A DNA stretch of 64,000 nucleotides. Origin: a virus. The notes under the pieces were generated by a model, which was not told the origin of the DNA, did no database searches, and saw only the letters and a list, made by a program, of their open reading frames with translations. Both the position numbers and the translations under genes were made by a program. The DNA lies in the IMG/VR virus record IMGVR_UViG_3300045911_000130, positions 39,464 to 103,463 of that record; one strand, given 5' to 3'. The first letter of the stretch is position 1, and every line of letters starts with the position of its first letter. This document shows positions 1 to 7,681 of this stretch, in pieces.

Positions 1-1
1 G

Positions 2-427
2 CCAAATAGTTCGATGGAGCGCTCTGCCCATTGGCGCAATTTCAGCATGACGGTCATCCCAGGCTCCCTGCACAGCGGCGCAAAGGATCGAGACAAGCAG
101 ACGGCGATGGCCCTGTACAAGATGCAGGCAATCAGCCGTAAGAAGCTTCTCGAAACGCTGGACATCAACGACGTTGAAGGCGTGGAGCGTGAGATTTACG
201 AGGAAGTTGCGCAGATGAAAGCTGCAATGGCTCCGCCGCCGCCGGAACAAGCGATGTCGGGCGCGGGCGCTATCCCGCCTGAAGTCGCTCAACTCCTGCA
301 AGCCATGCAAGCCGGAGGCGGTGCGCCGTCTCCGGGAGGCGGAGCGGGAGGGCCAGCGCCAGCCGGAGCGCCTCCGGGCGAAAGCGAGCGTATGACTCGC
401 GGACAGCGTAACGGGCGGCCGATCTAA
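2..427 (+). CDS. C-terminal end of probable portal protein (5' truncated)
   Basis: The reading frame is open from the left edge, so only the C-terminal ~141 residues are visible. The visible part starts with a short folded segment containing PGSLHSGAKDRD and a helical stretch ending ISRKKLLETLDI. It ends in a low-complexity tail rich in Gly, Pro and Ala, followed by TRGQRNGRPI. Portal proteins of podovirus- and siphovirus-like phages often end in such flexible tails, and portal normally precedes scaffold and capsid genes, as here. The portal call therefore rests mainly on gene order. No catalytic motif is expected. The terminase and the portal core should lie just upstream of the window. An alternative is another head protein encoded just before the scaffold. 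Confidence 0.55.
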   Translation, partial: PNSSMERSAHWRNFSMTVIPGSLHSGAKDRDKQTAMALYKMQAISRKKLLETLDINDVEGVEREIYEEVAQMKAAMAPPPPEQAMSGAGAIPPEVAQLLQAMQAGGGAPSPGGGAGGPAPAGAPPGESERMTRGQRNGRPI

Positions 428-484
428 AGTCAATAGGCCAATTCACAATCAGTACTGTTTTGCATCTTGACTTGTACTGATGGG

Positions 485-513
485 TTGACAGATACTTGTG
501 ACGGAACTATATG
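485..513 (+). promoter_or_regulatory. Sigma70-type promoter in front of the head gene cluster
   Basis: TTGACA at 485-490 is separated by exactly 17 nt from TATATG at 508-513, which is a near-consensus vegetative promoter. It lies in the 133-nt gap after the portal gene and points into the scaffold and capsid genes. Upstream are an AGTACT box (451-456) and a second TTGACT (467-472). These resemble the AGTACT-associated promoters elsewhere in the window, but the spacing differs. Confidence 0.6.
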
Positions 514-560
514 GCGTACACCCATTACAGGGTAGAGCCGTAACGAAAGAAAGGCGAAGC

Positions 561-677
561 ATGAAACGGAATTCCAAACATGCCGATGCCGCTCAGGACC
601 GAAAGCTGATTCGGGAAATGATGAATGAGCGCGGAACCAAACGCCCCGCAAAGGGCAAGCGAGTTCCGAAGCGCTAA
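561..677 (+). CDS. Small basic protein, 38 aa
   Basis: This short ORF encodes 38 residues rich in Lys and Arg, beginning MKRNSKHADAAQ and ending AKGKRVPKR. A purine-rich AAAGG stretch lies about 6 nt before the ATG. It follows the promoter at 485-513 and precedes the next gene by 27 nt, so it would be the first gene of that transcript. The charge suggests nucleic-acid or capsid association, but no family is recognised. It could also be a chance ORF; the ribosome-binding site and codon use favour a real gene. Confidence 0.5.
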   Translation: MKRNSKHADAAQDRKLIREMMNERGTKRPAKGKRVPKR

Positions 678-704
678 TCATCGATCAAGACCAAGGAGGT
701 CCAT

Positions 705-983
705 GTGGCTGACAACAATATGCAAGTCATCGGTGACAAGGAAAAGTTGAAAAACGAACCGCGCACCGTAACCCCGACGCCGTTCAGCGGCGGCAAAATG
801 CAGGCGGTTGGTGACACGATCTCGCAGATGAAGGATACGCCGGTGAGTATGGCTCCAAAGGCGTTTGCCGGTGGGACCATTCAGAAGGTCGGCAGCGACG
901 TTGCGTTGAAAGACACTCCTCGTCACGGCTGGCAAAGCTTTGACACGCCAATGTCTCAGCGAGCAATCAAACAGAGCAAGTAA
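705..983 (+). CDS. Hypothetical protein in head cluster, 92 aa
   Basis: The gene starts with GTG at 705. A full Shine-Dalgarno AAGGAGGT at 693-700 decides the start over the out-of-frame ATG at 703. The protein contains three imperfect internal repeats of about 30 residues, each with a Q.(V/I)G core (MQVIGDKEKLK, MQAVGDTISQMKDTP, IQKVGSDVALKDTP). It has no signal peptide or membrane segment. Position between portal and scaffold suggests a minor head or head-maturation role. I do not recognise the family. Confidence 0.7.
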   Translation: MADNNMQVIGDKEKLKNEPRTVTPTPFSGGKMQAVGDTISQMKDTPVSMAPKAFAGGTIQKVGSDVALKDTPRHGWQSFDTPMSQRAIKQSK

Positions 984-999
984 GCCTCAGGGGTGATTT

Positions 1000-1389
1000 A
1001 TGGCGATGAATGATTTTGGCGCAACCGGCCCAAACCCTCCCCAGCCTCCGAATCTGCGTCAGGGCATGAGCGCAATGGGACAATTTGCGGCTGGGATGCC
1101 CGCCGCCGGTAGTGGCATTGCTGGAGCGGCCCCCGCAGAGACGCTGCAATTTGCAATGGCCTCCCTTGCCAATGTCGAAAGCGAACTAAGCAAGGTAGCT
1201 CAAATTTTGGTAGTAGAAAAACCGGAAGTAATTCCGTTGCTGAAGATGATGGCGCAAGCGGGCCAGCAGCTTAAGCAAGCGTTGGGTGGTCAACAAACAC
1301 AAGGCGGCATTGGGCAAGGCGCGTCGGCTCCGGCGGGATCTCCAGGTGAGGCTCCGGCGGGCGCGGCTTCTTCCATGCAAATGGCGTAG
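1000..1389 (+). CDS. Hypothetical head-cluster protein, 129 aa
   Basis: The protein has a Pro/Asn-rich N-terminus, a central helix (about residues 45-95, heptad-like, with ESELSKVAQILVVEKPEV) and an Ala/Gly-rich C-terminal tail. The central part resembles an oligomerising helical hairpin. The gene sits 16 nt after its upstream neighbour and just before the scaffold-like gene, so it is likely co-transcribed with the head genes. The function is unknown; a scaffold or portal accessory role is plausible from position only. Confidence 0.65.
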   Translation: MAMNDFGATGPNPPQPPNLRQGMSAMGQFAAGMPAAGSGIAGAAPAETLQFAMASLANVESELSKVAQILVVEKPEVIPLLKMMAQAGQQLKQALGGQQTQGGIGQGASAPAGSPGEAPAGAASSMQMA

Positions 1390-1434
1390 GCGCAAGAGCG
1401 TTTGCCTTAGCCGTGTCCGCCGGAGGTGGAGACG

Positions 1435-2283
1435 TTGGCAGGAAATGGATTCGCAGACATCCTAGGTTTGATTGCAGACGAAAGCGAAAGGGTTCAATTC
1501 GAGCAAATCGTAAGCAAGTATCCGCAGGTCAAGGAAGGTTTTCTACGGCAAGAAGATTACAGCCGTAAGTTGGCCGAAACCGAAGAGCAGCGGAAATACG
1601 CTGAGGCGTGGGACATCTGGAAGCAGAACAACTGGCTTGCAGATCATAACATGACAAAGCAGCAATACGAAGCATTGCTGGAGAATGAGGCCCTGAGGCA
1701 ACAATTACAGAAAGCGGGAGAACCAATGGATTTTGCACAACTTGACAAGTACCTTGGCGAGAAAGGGTACGTTGCGAAGAAAGACGTAGAAGAGTTACTG
1801 GCGACTAAGGAGCCTGAGGTGGAGCAACTGGTGGACGGTCGATATGCGGCGCTGAGCGCGGTCATGTCGAAAACGATGCCTCTCGTTGTGAAGCATTTGA
1901 AGGAATTCGACGAAGCGCTCGATGTGGACGCGATGTACGCAAATGCGGTGAAGCTGGGTATCAATGATCCTGACGCAGCCTACAATGCGTATGTGTCCGA
2001 CCGCCGTGCTGAACGCATGAAGCAGGATCACGAGAAAGCCGTCAACGAAGCATTTGAGCGCGGTAAGCAGACCGTGCAGCAGCAGATCGCAATGGGCGCG
2101 GAAGGCCGGATGCCTGTCGATCTCAATGGTCCCGAAATGGGCCACTTGCAGAACTCCTTAAGTCAGACCCCGACCGACGCTGAAAAAGCGGCGAACGTGG
2201 TTCCTGAGAACGTCGAGCTTGGCAAAGGCGTGTCGCGTTTTGTGGCCGCTCATTTCCGCCAAAAAGAAGCCGGAGCCAGCTAA
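1435..2283 (+). CDS. Probable capsid scaffolding protein
   Basis: A charged, almost entirely helical protein of ~282 aa lies directly upstream of the major capsid gene, the usual place for a scaffold. It is rich in Glu, Lys and Gln with long coiled-coil-prone stretches (residues ~20-130 and 180-220), and it has a basic C-terminal end near RFVAAHFRQKEAG. Such basic tails bind coat protein in known scaffolds. I place the start at TTG 1435, because GGAGGT (1422-1427) sits 7 nt upstream. The longer GTG at 1426 would lie inside that Shine-Dalgarno. No protease motif is visible. Scaffold function is inferred from position and composition. Confidence 0.65.
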   Translation: MAGNGFADILGLIADESERVQFEQIVSKYPQVKEGFLRQEDYSRKLAETEEQRKYAEAWDIWKQNNWLADHNMTKQQYEALLENEALRQQLQKAGEPMDFAQLDKYLGEKGYVAKKDVEELLATKEPEVEQLVDGRYAALSAVMSKTMPLVVKHLKEFDEALDVDAMYANAVKLGINDPDAAYNAYVSDRRAERMKQDHEKAVNEAFERGKQTVQQQIAMGAEGRMPVDLNGPEMGHLQNSLSQTPTDAEKAANVVPENVELGKGVSRFVAAHFRQKEAGAS

Positions 2284-2351
2284 GCTTACGCAAGGCGTAG
2301 CTTCGGTCTTCACCGCCGTAATTGGCGGAATTGAACAAATAGGAGAATACG

Positions 2352-3419
2352 ATGCCTCTGGCTATCACCGAAGTGAACGCCTTGACAAATCTGTATATTG
2401 TCCCCCGGACAACGGATTTGATTTTCAAGAACGATCCTCTCCTGACTCGCTTGATGAACCGCCGTATGGTGCGCTTCGATGGCGGTCAGTTGATCCAACG
2501 CCCACTGATCTACGCCGAACTCAACGGCGATTTCTTTCTCCGCGGCGACACCTTCAATATCGCCTACGTGCCCACCGACACGGCACTGCAAGTGCCGATG
2601 AAGTATGCGTATGTCAACATTACGCTGTACGGCACCGATGACGTGTTGAATCGTGGCCCCGAAGCGGTCTTTTCTCAGGTTGAGACGAAGATGCTCAATG
2701 CCTCCTTGCGGATGGCGAAGGTGCTCTCGACTAACCTGTACAAAGACGGTCAATCCGATGCTGCCGCTGTGACCGCCTCCGGCGGTGTGCTCAGCACCTC
2801 CAATGCCTTCGCCGGGCTCTTGGCCTGGGTCGATGACGGTAACTCCGGTTCGGGCTACCCGACCGCTACCGGCGTCACCAAGTCCTTCCCCTCTGTGGGT
2901 GGCATTACCCGCAACGACATTACGGCGACACCCTCATCCGGCACTGCCACTCCGAACGCCAACATTGGCGGTCTTAATGCATATACCAACCGTGCGTTTA
3001 CGACCTTCCAGCTTTCGGAAGTGCAAAACGCCTACGGGAAAGCATGGTTTGGCAACGACTTCCCCGACTTGCTGATCGGGCAGCAAAATGGTTGGGACAA
3101 GTTCTGGCAGAGCACTCAGCCACTCCAGCGCTACATGGACGACAAATCCGACGTGGCGAAGGTGGGTTTCCAGACGCTCCGATTCAACAGCAGCGAAGTG
3201 GTCATCTCCAAGTACGCTCCTGAGCAGGTCATGTTTGGCCTGAACACGAATTACCTGGAGTTTTACGTCACCACGAATCCGAAGTTCCAGTTCGGCTTCA
3301 CCGGCTTCAAGGAAGCGCAGAACTCGGTTGACGTGTCGGGCCAGTTCTTGTTCTCGGGCAACCTTGTTGTCCCCAACCCGCGCACCTGCTTCAAGCTAAT
3401 CGGGAGTGCGCTCGCCTAA
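2352..3419 (+). CDS. Major capsid protein
   Basis: At 355 aa this is typical for an HK97-fold coat protein. The N-terminal part reads like phage coat proteins (LTNLYIVPRTTDLIFKNDP, then DGGQLIQRPLIY). A spine-helix region VETKMLNASLRMAKVL lies near residues 115-130. The C-terminus, with VVISKYAPEQVMFGLNT and a closing beta segment, resembles capsid axial domains. There is no N-terminal delta domain or protease, so the separate upstream scaffold fits. It would form the icosahedral shell. The start codon lies 9 nt after a GGAG-type ribosome-binding site. The fold assignment is from family resemblance; the position between scaffold and adaptor genes supports it strongly. Confidence 0.85.
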   Translation: MPLAITEVNALTNLYIVPRTTDLIFKNDPLLTRLMNRRMVRFDGGQLIQRPLIYAELNGDFFLRGDTFNIAYVPTDTALQVPMKYAYVNITLYGTDDVLNRGPEAVFSQVETKMLNASLRMAKVLSTNLYKDGQSDAAAVTASGGVLSTSNAFAGLLAWVDDGNSGSGYPTATGVTKSFPSVGGITRNDITATPSSGTATPNANIGGLNAYTNRAFTTFQLSEVQNAYGKAWFGNDFPDLLIGQQNGWDKFWQSTQPLQRYMDDKSDVAKVGFQTLRFNSSEVVISKYAPEQVMFGLNTNYLEFYVTTNPKFQFGFTGFKEAQNSVDVSGQFLFSGNLVVPNPRTCFKLIGSALA

Positions 3420-3459
3420 GGGCGGCAGCTAACCAAGCAAGGAAAGAGAGAAAACAGAA

Positions 3460-3927
3460 ATGGCACTTCCCACCAATCCCCCACTCCCGGCAATCAACTA
3501 TGGCAGCGGCGTGCCGACAGAGGGTTACTGGGCGCAGGGGCAAATCATCATCAATGTTCAAGCCGAAGCGGGCGATGCAATTGGATGGGTCTGCACGGCA
3601 GCCGGTACTCCCGGCTCCTGGGTAGCTCTCGGATTTGCTCAGCCCACGACGCTCACTACGGTTTCCAGTTCGGGCTCGACGCTGGCGTCCGGTTCGCGCT
3701 ACAACTTGCTGACATCCACCACGGCATCTTCGTACACGCTCCCGGCGGCTGGCTCGCAGGGCGCAGGCACAGTGCTTACTGTGCTGAACGCCGGTGGCGC
3801 ATCGGCAGTCACGTTGGCGGCTCCATCCGGCAACACGATTGTTGGTGGCCCTGTGTTGACGACCGTTGCGAATGCTCGCTTGAGCGTTCTCAGTGACGGC
3901 AACACGACTTGGTACAACGTCAGCTAA
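3460..3927 (+). CDS. Beta-rich head decoration-like protein, copy 1
   Basis: This 155-aa protein is Gly/Ser/Thr-rich and predicted all-beta. It is a paralogue of the next gene. The two share a G.IIIN segment, then AIGW.CT, then V-T-L-x-APSG-x-x-IVG, and end with a Tyr/Trp-rich strand. Position directly after the capsid gene, small size and beta-rich composition suggest a decoration or head-fibre protein that binds the capsid surface. An alternative is a small tail adhesin. The start is the ATG after GGAAAGAGAG at about 3440-3449. Confidence 0.7.
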   Translation: MALPTNPPLPAINYGSGVPTEGYWAQGQIIINVQAEAGDAIGWVCTAAGTPGSWVALGFAQPTTLTTVSSSGSTLASGSRYNLLTSTTASSYTLPAAGSQGAGTVLTVLNAGGASAVTLAAPSGNTIVGGPVLTTVANARLSVLSDGNTTWYNVS

Positions 3928-3942
3928 CAAAGGAGTTGAGCG

Positions 3943-3972
3943 CCTGAGGTGGGGCTTAGGCCCCGCCTCAGG
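3943..3972 (+). terminator. Stable hairpin between the two decoration-like genes
   Basis: CCTGAGG-T-GGGGC (3943-3955) pairs with GCCCC-G-CCTCAGG (3960-3972) across a TTAG loop, with one G-U pair in a 13-bp stem. There is no U-run after it, so it is probably not a full terminator. It more likely works as an attenuator, RNA-processing site or 3'-end stabiliser that keeps capsid-region mRNA abundant relative to downstream genes. Confidence 0.5.
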
Positions 3973-3986
3973 TCTCGCAAAGAAAC

Positions 3987-4463
3987 ATGGCACTCAACGT
4001 CTTTAATCTTCCACTCACTCCGAATCAGCCGACGCCGGTAATCCGGTTCGCTGATTCGACGCCAACCGAGACTGGGCTGAACCTTGGCGACATCATCATC
4101 AATACGGCTTGCGGTCCTGGTGAAGCAATCGGCTGGATTTGCACCGATCCCGCTTCCCCTAGTTTCACGCCTATCGCCGTAGGTGGACTTACCGGTCCAG
4201 TGCAAGCAAAAACGGCGGCGGGAACGATAACGGATTTTCCGGGCATCGTTACCGTGTCGGGTTTTGCGGGGAACCTAACCTTGGCTTCTCCGACTGTTTT
4301 TTCTGGTGGCTTTCAGCAGGCCATCTTGGCTTTAACGACGCATTCGGTTACGTTGGTGGCACCATCCGGCGCTTCTATTGTTGGCCTGAATGCGGCCATA
4401 ACAAGCAACACGGCTGCCGCAAAGGTTGTTCCGGTCGGCACCATTTGGTATCGGCTTCAGTAA
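3987..4463 (+). CDS. Beta-rich head decoration-like protein, copy 2
   Basis: At 158 aa, this paralogue of the gene 60 nt upstream keeps the same landmarks: GDIIIN, GEAIGWICT, VTLVAPSG followed by SIVG, and a final IWYRLQ strand. The first 35 residues diverge from copy 1. Tandem duplication followed by divergence is seen directly. A decoration or fibre role is inferred from the location after the capsid gene. The ribosome-binding site is weak (AAAG), and a hairpin separates the copies, so copy 2 is probably made at a lower level. Confidence 0.7.
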   Translation: MALNVFNLPLTPNQPTPVIRFADSTPTETGLNLGDIIINTACGPGEAIGWICTDPASPSFTPIAVGGLTGPVQAKTAAGTITDFPGIVTVSGFAGNLTLASPTVFSGGFQQAILALTTHSVTLVAPSGASIVGLNAAITSNTAAAKVVPVGTIWYRLQ

Positions 4464-4490
4464 TCAGCAGTAAGGATATGGGAGGCGCAT

Positions 4491-5639
4491 TTGCAATACC
4501 AGGAAACATTGGCAAGCATGGTCGGACACGTCCGGCGTTTCAAGCCAAATGCGCCTCCTGATCTAACCCGCGATTGGCTAAATTACAGCCAGCGAACCAT
4601 TATCAACCGCCGCCCGCAATGGGCTGGTCTTTTCAAGCACGCAACAATTTACCTGCCAAACGTCTACGACACCGGGCAAGTCGAACTTATCACGAACTCG
4701 AACTTGATGCTCGGCACCAATACGGATTGGCCGGTAACAGACTACATTTCCACGTCTATTCCGGCTGGTGTAGCGCAGCCCGGCGGCCAGTGGGTGACAC
4801 CGGCTTCGATGGACAACATCGACGATAATTCATGCCTGTATGTTGGTGACGGCGAGACGTACCCGGAAATCGTTCCGGTCCGCAAAGTCAACCAAACTCA
4901 GTTCTACGCTGTTTTTAAGTATCCGAAAAATCAAAACACTCTTGTTTGGCAAAGCAGCTTGGTTCATCGCCAACTTCGCATGACTGAGCGCAATCCGATT
5001 TACAACATTATTGCGGTAACATCGGATTCTATCGCCGTTTTGGATAAGCCCTGGAGTGGCGCATCCGGTGCTGCAATGTCTTACCAAATCGTGAAAATGT
5101 ATATCACGATTGCGAGCGATTGCAAGTCGGTTATGTCTTGCATTGATCCCATTCGTGGTATCCAGATGGAAGTCAACGTCCCTCAGGCTCGCGTCAATGC
5201 GGCGGACCCTTGGCGGCAAAGCGTCAACACGCCTATCTGGCTGTGCAATAACTACCCCAATATCAACGGCAACGAAACCCAAGAAGTCTATCCTCCGCCG
5301 ACGACTTCACGCCAACTGAACATCATGTACCAGCAGGAATGGCCGGACATGAGGGCGCAGAGCGATATCCCGTTGCCTTTTGTCGCGCCAAATGTTTTGG
5401 TTTGGGGTGCACTTTCGCACGCCTTACGGCACAAGGCTGAAGTCAACGACCCCTACTATGATCCGCGCATGGCAGCGGAATATGAGCGCCAATTTGAAAA
5501 CGGCATCAAGGATGCCATGTACGCCGATGATTACAAGGCGCAAATGGCCTATTCCTGGCAGTATGAATCGCTGTATGGATTTGGAGGCGCTGATTGGTGG
5601 CGAGCCCATGATGCCGATGTCTATTACGGAAACGTCTAA
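4491..5639 (+). CDS. Putative head-to-tail adaptor (P22 gp4-like position)
   Basis: A 382-aa protein starts with TTG at 4491, five nt after GGAGG, which fixes the start. The N-terminal ~45 residues are helical with a DWLNYSQRTIINRRP segment, as in gp4-type adaptors. The middle is beta-rich, and the C-terminus has a long helical Tyr-rich end (MAAEYERQFENGIKDAMYADD). It follows the capsid block and precedes two more proteins with similar helical N-termini, so I infer a connector stacked under the portal. A role as another minor virion protein cannot be excluded. Confidence 0.55.
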   Translation: MQYQETLASMVGHVRRFKPNAPPDLTRDWLNYSQRTIINRRPQWAGLFKHATIYLPNVYDTGQVELITNSNLMLGTNTDWPVTDYISTSIPAGVAQPGGQWVTPASMDNIDDNSCLYVGDGETYPEIVPVRKVNQTQFYAVFKYPKNQNTLVWQSSLVHRQLRMTERNPIYNIIAVTSDSIAVLDKPWSGASGAAMSYQIVKMYITIASDCKSVMSCIDPIRGIQMEVNVPQARVNAADPWRQSVNTPIWLCNNYPNINGNETQEVYPPPTTSRQLNIMYQQEWPDMRAQSDIPLPFVAPNVLVWGALSHALRHKAEVNDPYYDPRMAAEYERQFENGIKDAMYADDYKAQMAYSWQYESLYGFGGADWWRAHDADVYYGNV

Positions 5640-5666
5640 GAGGTAACCAGAGGTAACGAGGTAACA

Positions 5667-5930
5667 ATGCGAAAAGCCGAAAAACCATGTCCTGATGATC
5701 TTCGCTCGAAGGCGATGACGCCGATTTTTACACCTGACAATGCGTTGAATGACGCGGCCAAGATTCCTCAGATGCGGGAGGCAAGGCGCAACGAAATGGA
5801 TTTGTGCGAGCCTATTCCCAATTCCATTTGGGAAAACCGGTGTGACTTCAATCGCCGATTTGGCGGGGATGGGGGGGGTATGACGTTGGCGAAAGACAAG
5901 GATGACCCGAATGACCCCGGCTGTTGGTAA
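5667..5930 (+). CDS. Small hypothetical virion-operon protein, 87 aa
   Basis: This hydrophilic protein has four Cys residues dispersed through it (near positions 8, 48, 59 and 86) and a Gly/Asp-rich C-terminus. It starts with ATG after GAGGTAAC. Its 3' end overlaps the start of the next gene by 29 nt in a different frame. No family is recognised. Operon position suggests a minor role in connector or tail assembly. Confidence 0.55.
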   Translation: MRKAEKPCPDDLRSKAMTPIFTPDNALNDAAKIPQMREARRNEMDLCEPIPNSIWENRCDFNRRFGGDGGGMTLAKDKDDPNDPGCW

Positions 5931-6246
5931 GCTGTTCGCAGCAATTATCGAGGAAGTTCTAAAAAACAATTACAAGCCAGAGGATCTTCGGGCTTGGTCG
6001 AAGGCATTGGCTTTTGCCATGCTGGGCGGTTTCATTTCTGCTTTCATCACTGGCTTGAGTGATTATTCTGCTATTATCATGGGCGATTCGCACGCTTGGC
6101 AGCGACTTTTCCATATCGGGGTGGGTGGCGCGGTTGGAAGCGGCTGGGCATACTTAAAGAATCCAGTGCCAAGGCAACCCATAAAGGAGCAGGACGAGCC
6201 CGAAGATAAGGACGCGCAATGCCCCAAGTTACCCTTGAAGAACTGA
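5902..6246 (+). CDS. Small membrane protein, candidate holin
   Basis: This 114-aa protein has two hydrophobic stretches, about residues 34-54 (ALAFAMLGGFISAFITGL) and 70-87 (LFHIGVGGAVGSGWAYL). A short loop separates them, and the tail is strongly charged and acidic (KEQDEPEDKD). Two membrane spans with a charged tail fit class II holins, but the gene lies in the adaptor cluster away from the amidase at 38.2 kb. The start may be either ATG 5902 or ATG 5911. Its 3' end overlaps the next gene by 28 nt. It could instead be a membrane-interacting virion protein. Confidence 0.5.
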   Translation: MTRMTPAVGKLFAAIIEEVLKNNYKPEDLRAWSKALAFAMLGGFISAFITGLSDYSAIIMGDSHAWQRLFHIGVGGAVGSGWAYLKNPVPRQPIKEQDEPEDKDAQCPKLPLKN

Positions 6247-6866
6247 TAGAAGAAGTATATGACCGCGTTGAAAATAATCGAATCTTTTATCCTCGCGATG
6301 AAGTTGTCGATGTTATCAATGAGGGCATTTGCATTTTCAATTTGTTCATCGGGTTTCTTCAGGCCACAGTCGATCTTCCAGGATTGACCGTCGCCGGTCG
6401 CGTCATCTACGACGTTCCGGCTCCCATCATCATTCCCATCCGCATCCAATACGAAGGGCGCATGTTGGAGCCATGGGCTACTGGCAATATCGGATATACC
6501 ATCCCGGACTGGATGCAAAAAACCTCGGCAATGGAAGGGTATCCGCCTCAGCATTGGGTTCCAATCGGCATCAATAAGTTTGGGTTGCATCCCGCAGATT
6601 CGGAGGGCGGGCGAGTAGTCAGCATTACTGGCATCATCGAGCCCACTCCGCTTGTCGATGATGATGACGTGATTCAGTTCCCGATAGAAGTAGGTAATAG
6701 CTTCTCGGACTATTGCGCTCATGTGCTGCAATTGGACGAAGGCGGAATGACATTCAAAACATCGGAGGCTATTTACGATTCTTTCCTGGCTGATGTTTCG
6801 GCGCAGAGCTATCTTGCGACTTTGCGGCAACCTTACAAGAATTCTGTGATAAGGAATCCTAAGTGA
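6219..6866 (+). CDS. Putative adaptor or head-completion protein, 215 aa
   Basis: The N-terminus is helical, with TLEELIEEVYDRVENN then DEVVDVINEGICIFN, the pattern of phage adaptor proteins that begin with an alpha-helical bundle ending in an 'INEA'-like segment. A beta-rich middle follows (about residues 55-150). A final helix (SEAIYDSFLADVSAQSYL) closes the protein. It overlaps the next gene by four nt (ATGA), so translation is coupled. Connector function is inferred from this architecture and the gene order. Confidence 0.55.
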   Translation: MPQVTLEELIEEVYDRVENNRIFYPRDEVVDVINEGICIFNLFIGFLQATVDLPGLTVAGRVIYDVPAPIIIPIRIQYEGRMLEPWATGNIGYTIPDWMQKTSAMEGYPPQHWVPIGINKFGLHPADSEGGRVVSITGIIEPTPLVDDDDVIQFPIEVGNSFSDYCAHVLQLDEGGMTFKTSEAIYDSFLADVSAQSYLATLRQPYKNSVIRNPK

Positions 6867-7681
6867 TGGCAACGCGAATTCGGTCTATCTATGTTTCAGT
6901 AATCCGGCCATTGCTTGAGCCCGATGGTTTGAATCTTGGCCTAATCTCCGAATCCAATATCATCAATCAAATTGGAATCGTTATCCAGGACTTTGTAGAA
7001 AAGGCTGGCCTCGTTAAGGGAATAGCGTGCCAGCAGGCGCGTTTGAATCAGGGGGTTTACACCGGTCCCAACAAGCTGAGTAACGTTGATGAAGTGTTCT
7101 ACGACCAAAGCCAGTTGTTTGAAGATAACACGTTCCAAATCAGCAATGCGGATTACGATTGGGACCAAATGCTACCATCCAATCCTGAAAAGTACAGGGA
7201 GGATGAATTACTTCCAAAGCGGTTCGGCATTTATCCAAAGCCGCAAATGACAGGCCCGCAGTTCGCCACGAATCTCGGCAATCCCTTCTATGGGACTGTT
7301 GCAAATTTTGTTGCGGGATCTGAATTAACCTTGACGCCGCCTACGTCTGGATATGGCGTTATATCTAGAATCGCCGGTCCTTGTTACTTCGACACGCTTG
7401 GCGGAGGGTTTGGCACGTTGAGCGGCCTCAGCCTCAATCGTCAAAACATCATGCAAGTTGGTACTGTGCAACCAACTTTTCAGGTGGCTCAACTTGAAGA
7501 CATCATCACACAGATACCGGATTCGTTTTTGAAATACATACGGTACGGTGTGCTCCAACGTATCTTTGAGAATGACGCGGAACTCAAGGATACGATGCGG
7601 GCGAAGTATTGCGCTCGCCGCTACCGCGAAGGGATTGCGATTGCCTCGGCGGTTAATCGCGAGATCGTTGGCAACCAATGA
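6863..7681 (+). CDS. Putative connector or tail-completion protein, 272 aa
   Basis: The protein starts within the stop codon of its upstream neighbour and ends overlapping the giant tail gene by four nt. It thus sits in a tightly coupled three-gene set. It begins with a helical domain (about residues 1-60, ESNIINQIGIVIQDFVEKAG). It then has an acidic beta-rich central part and a C-terminal helical end containing RAKYCARRYREG. The layout resembles the preceding adaptor-like proteins. No family is recognised with certainty. Confidence 0.5.
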   Translation: MMATRIRSIYVSVIRPLLEPDGLNLGLISESNIINQIGIVIQDFVEKAGLVKGIACQQARLNQGVYTGPNKLSNVDEVFYDQSQLFEDNTFQISNADYDWDQMLPSNPEKYREDELLPKRFGIYPKPQMTGPQFATNLGNPFYGTVANFVAGSELTLTPPTSGYGVISRIAGPCYFDTLGGGFGTLSGLSLNRQNIMQVGTVQPTFQVAQLEDIITQIPDSFLKYIRYGVLQRIFENDAELKDTMRAKYCARRYREGIAIASAVNREIVGNQ

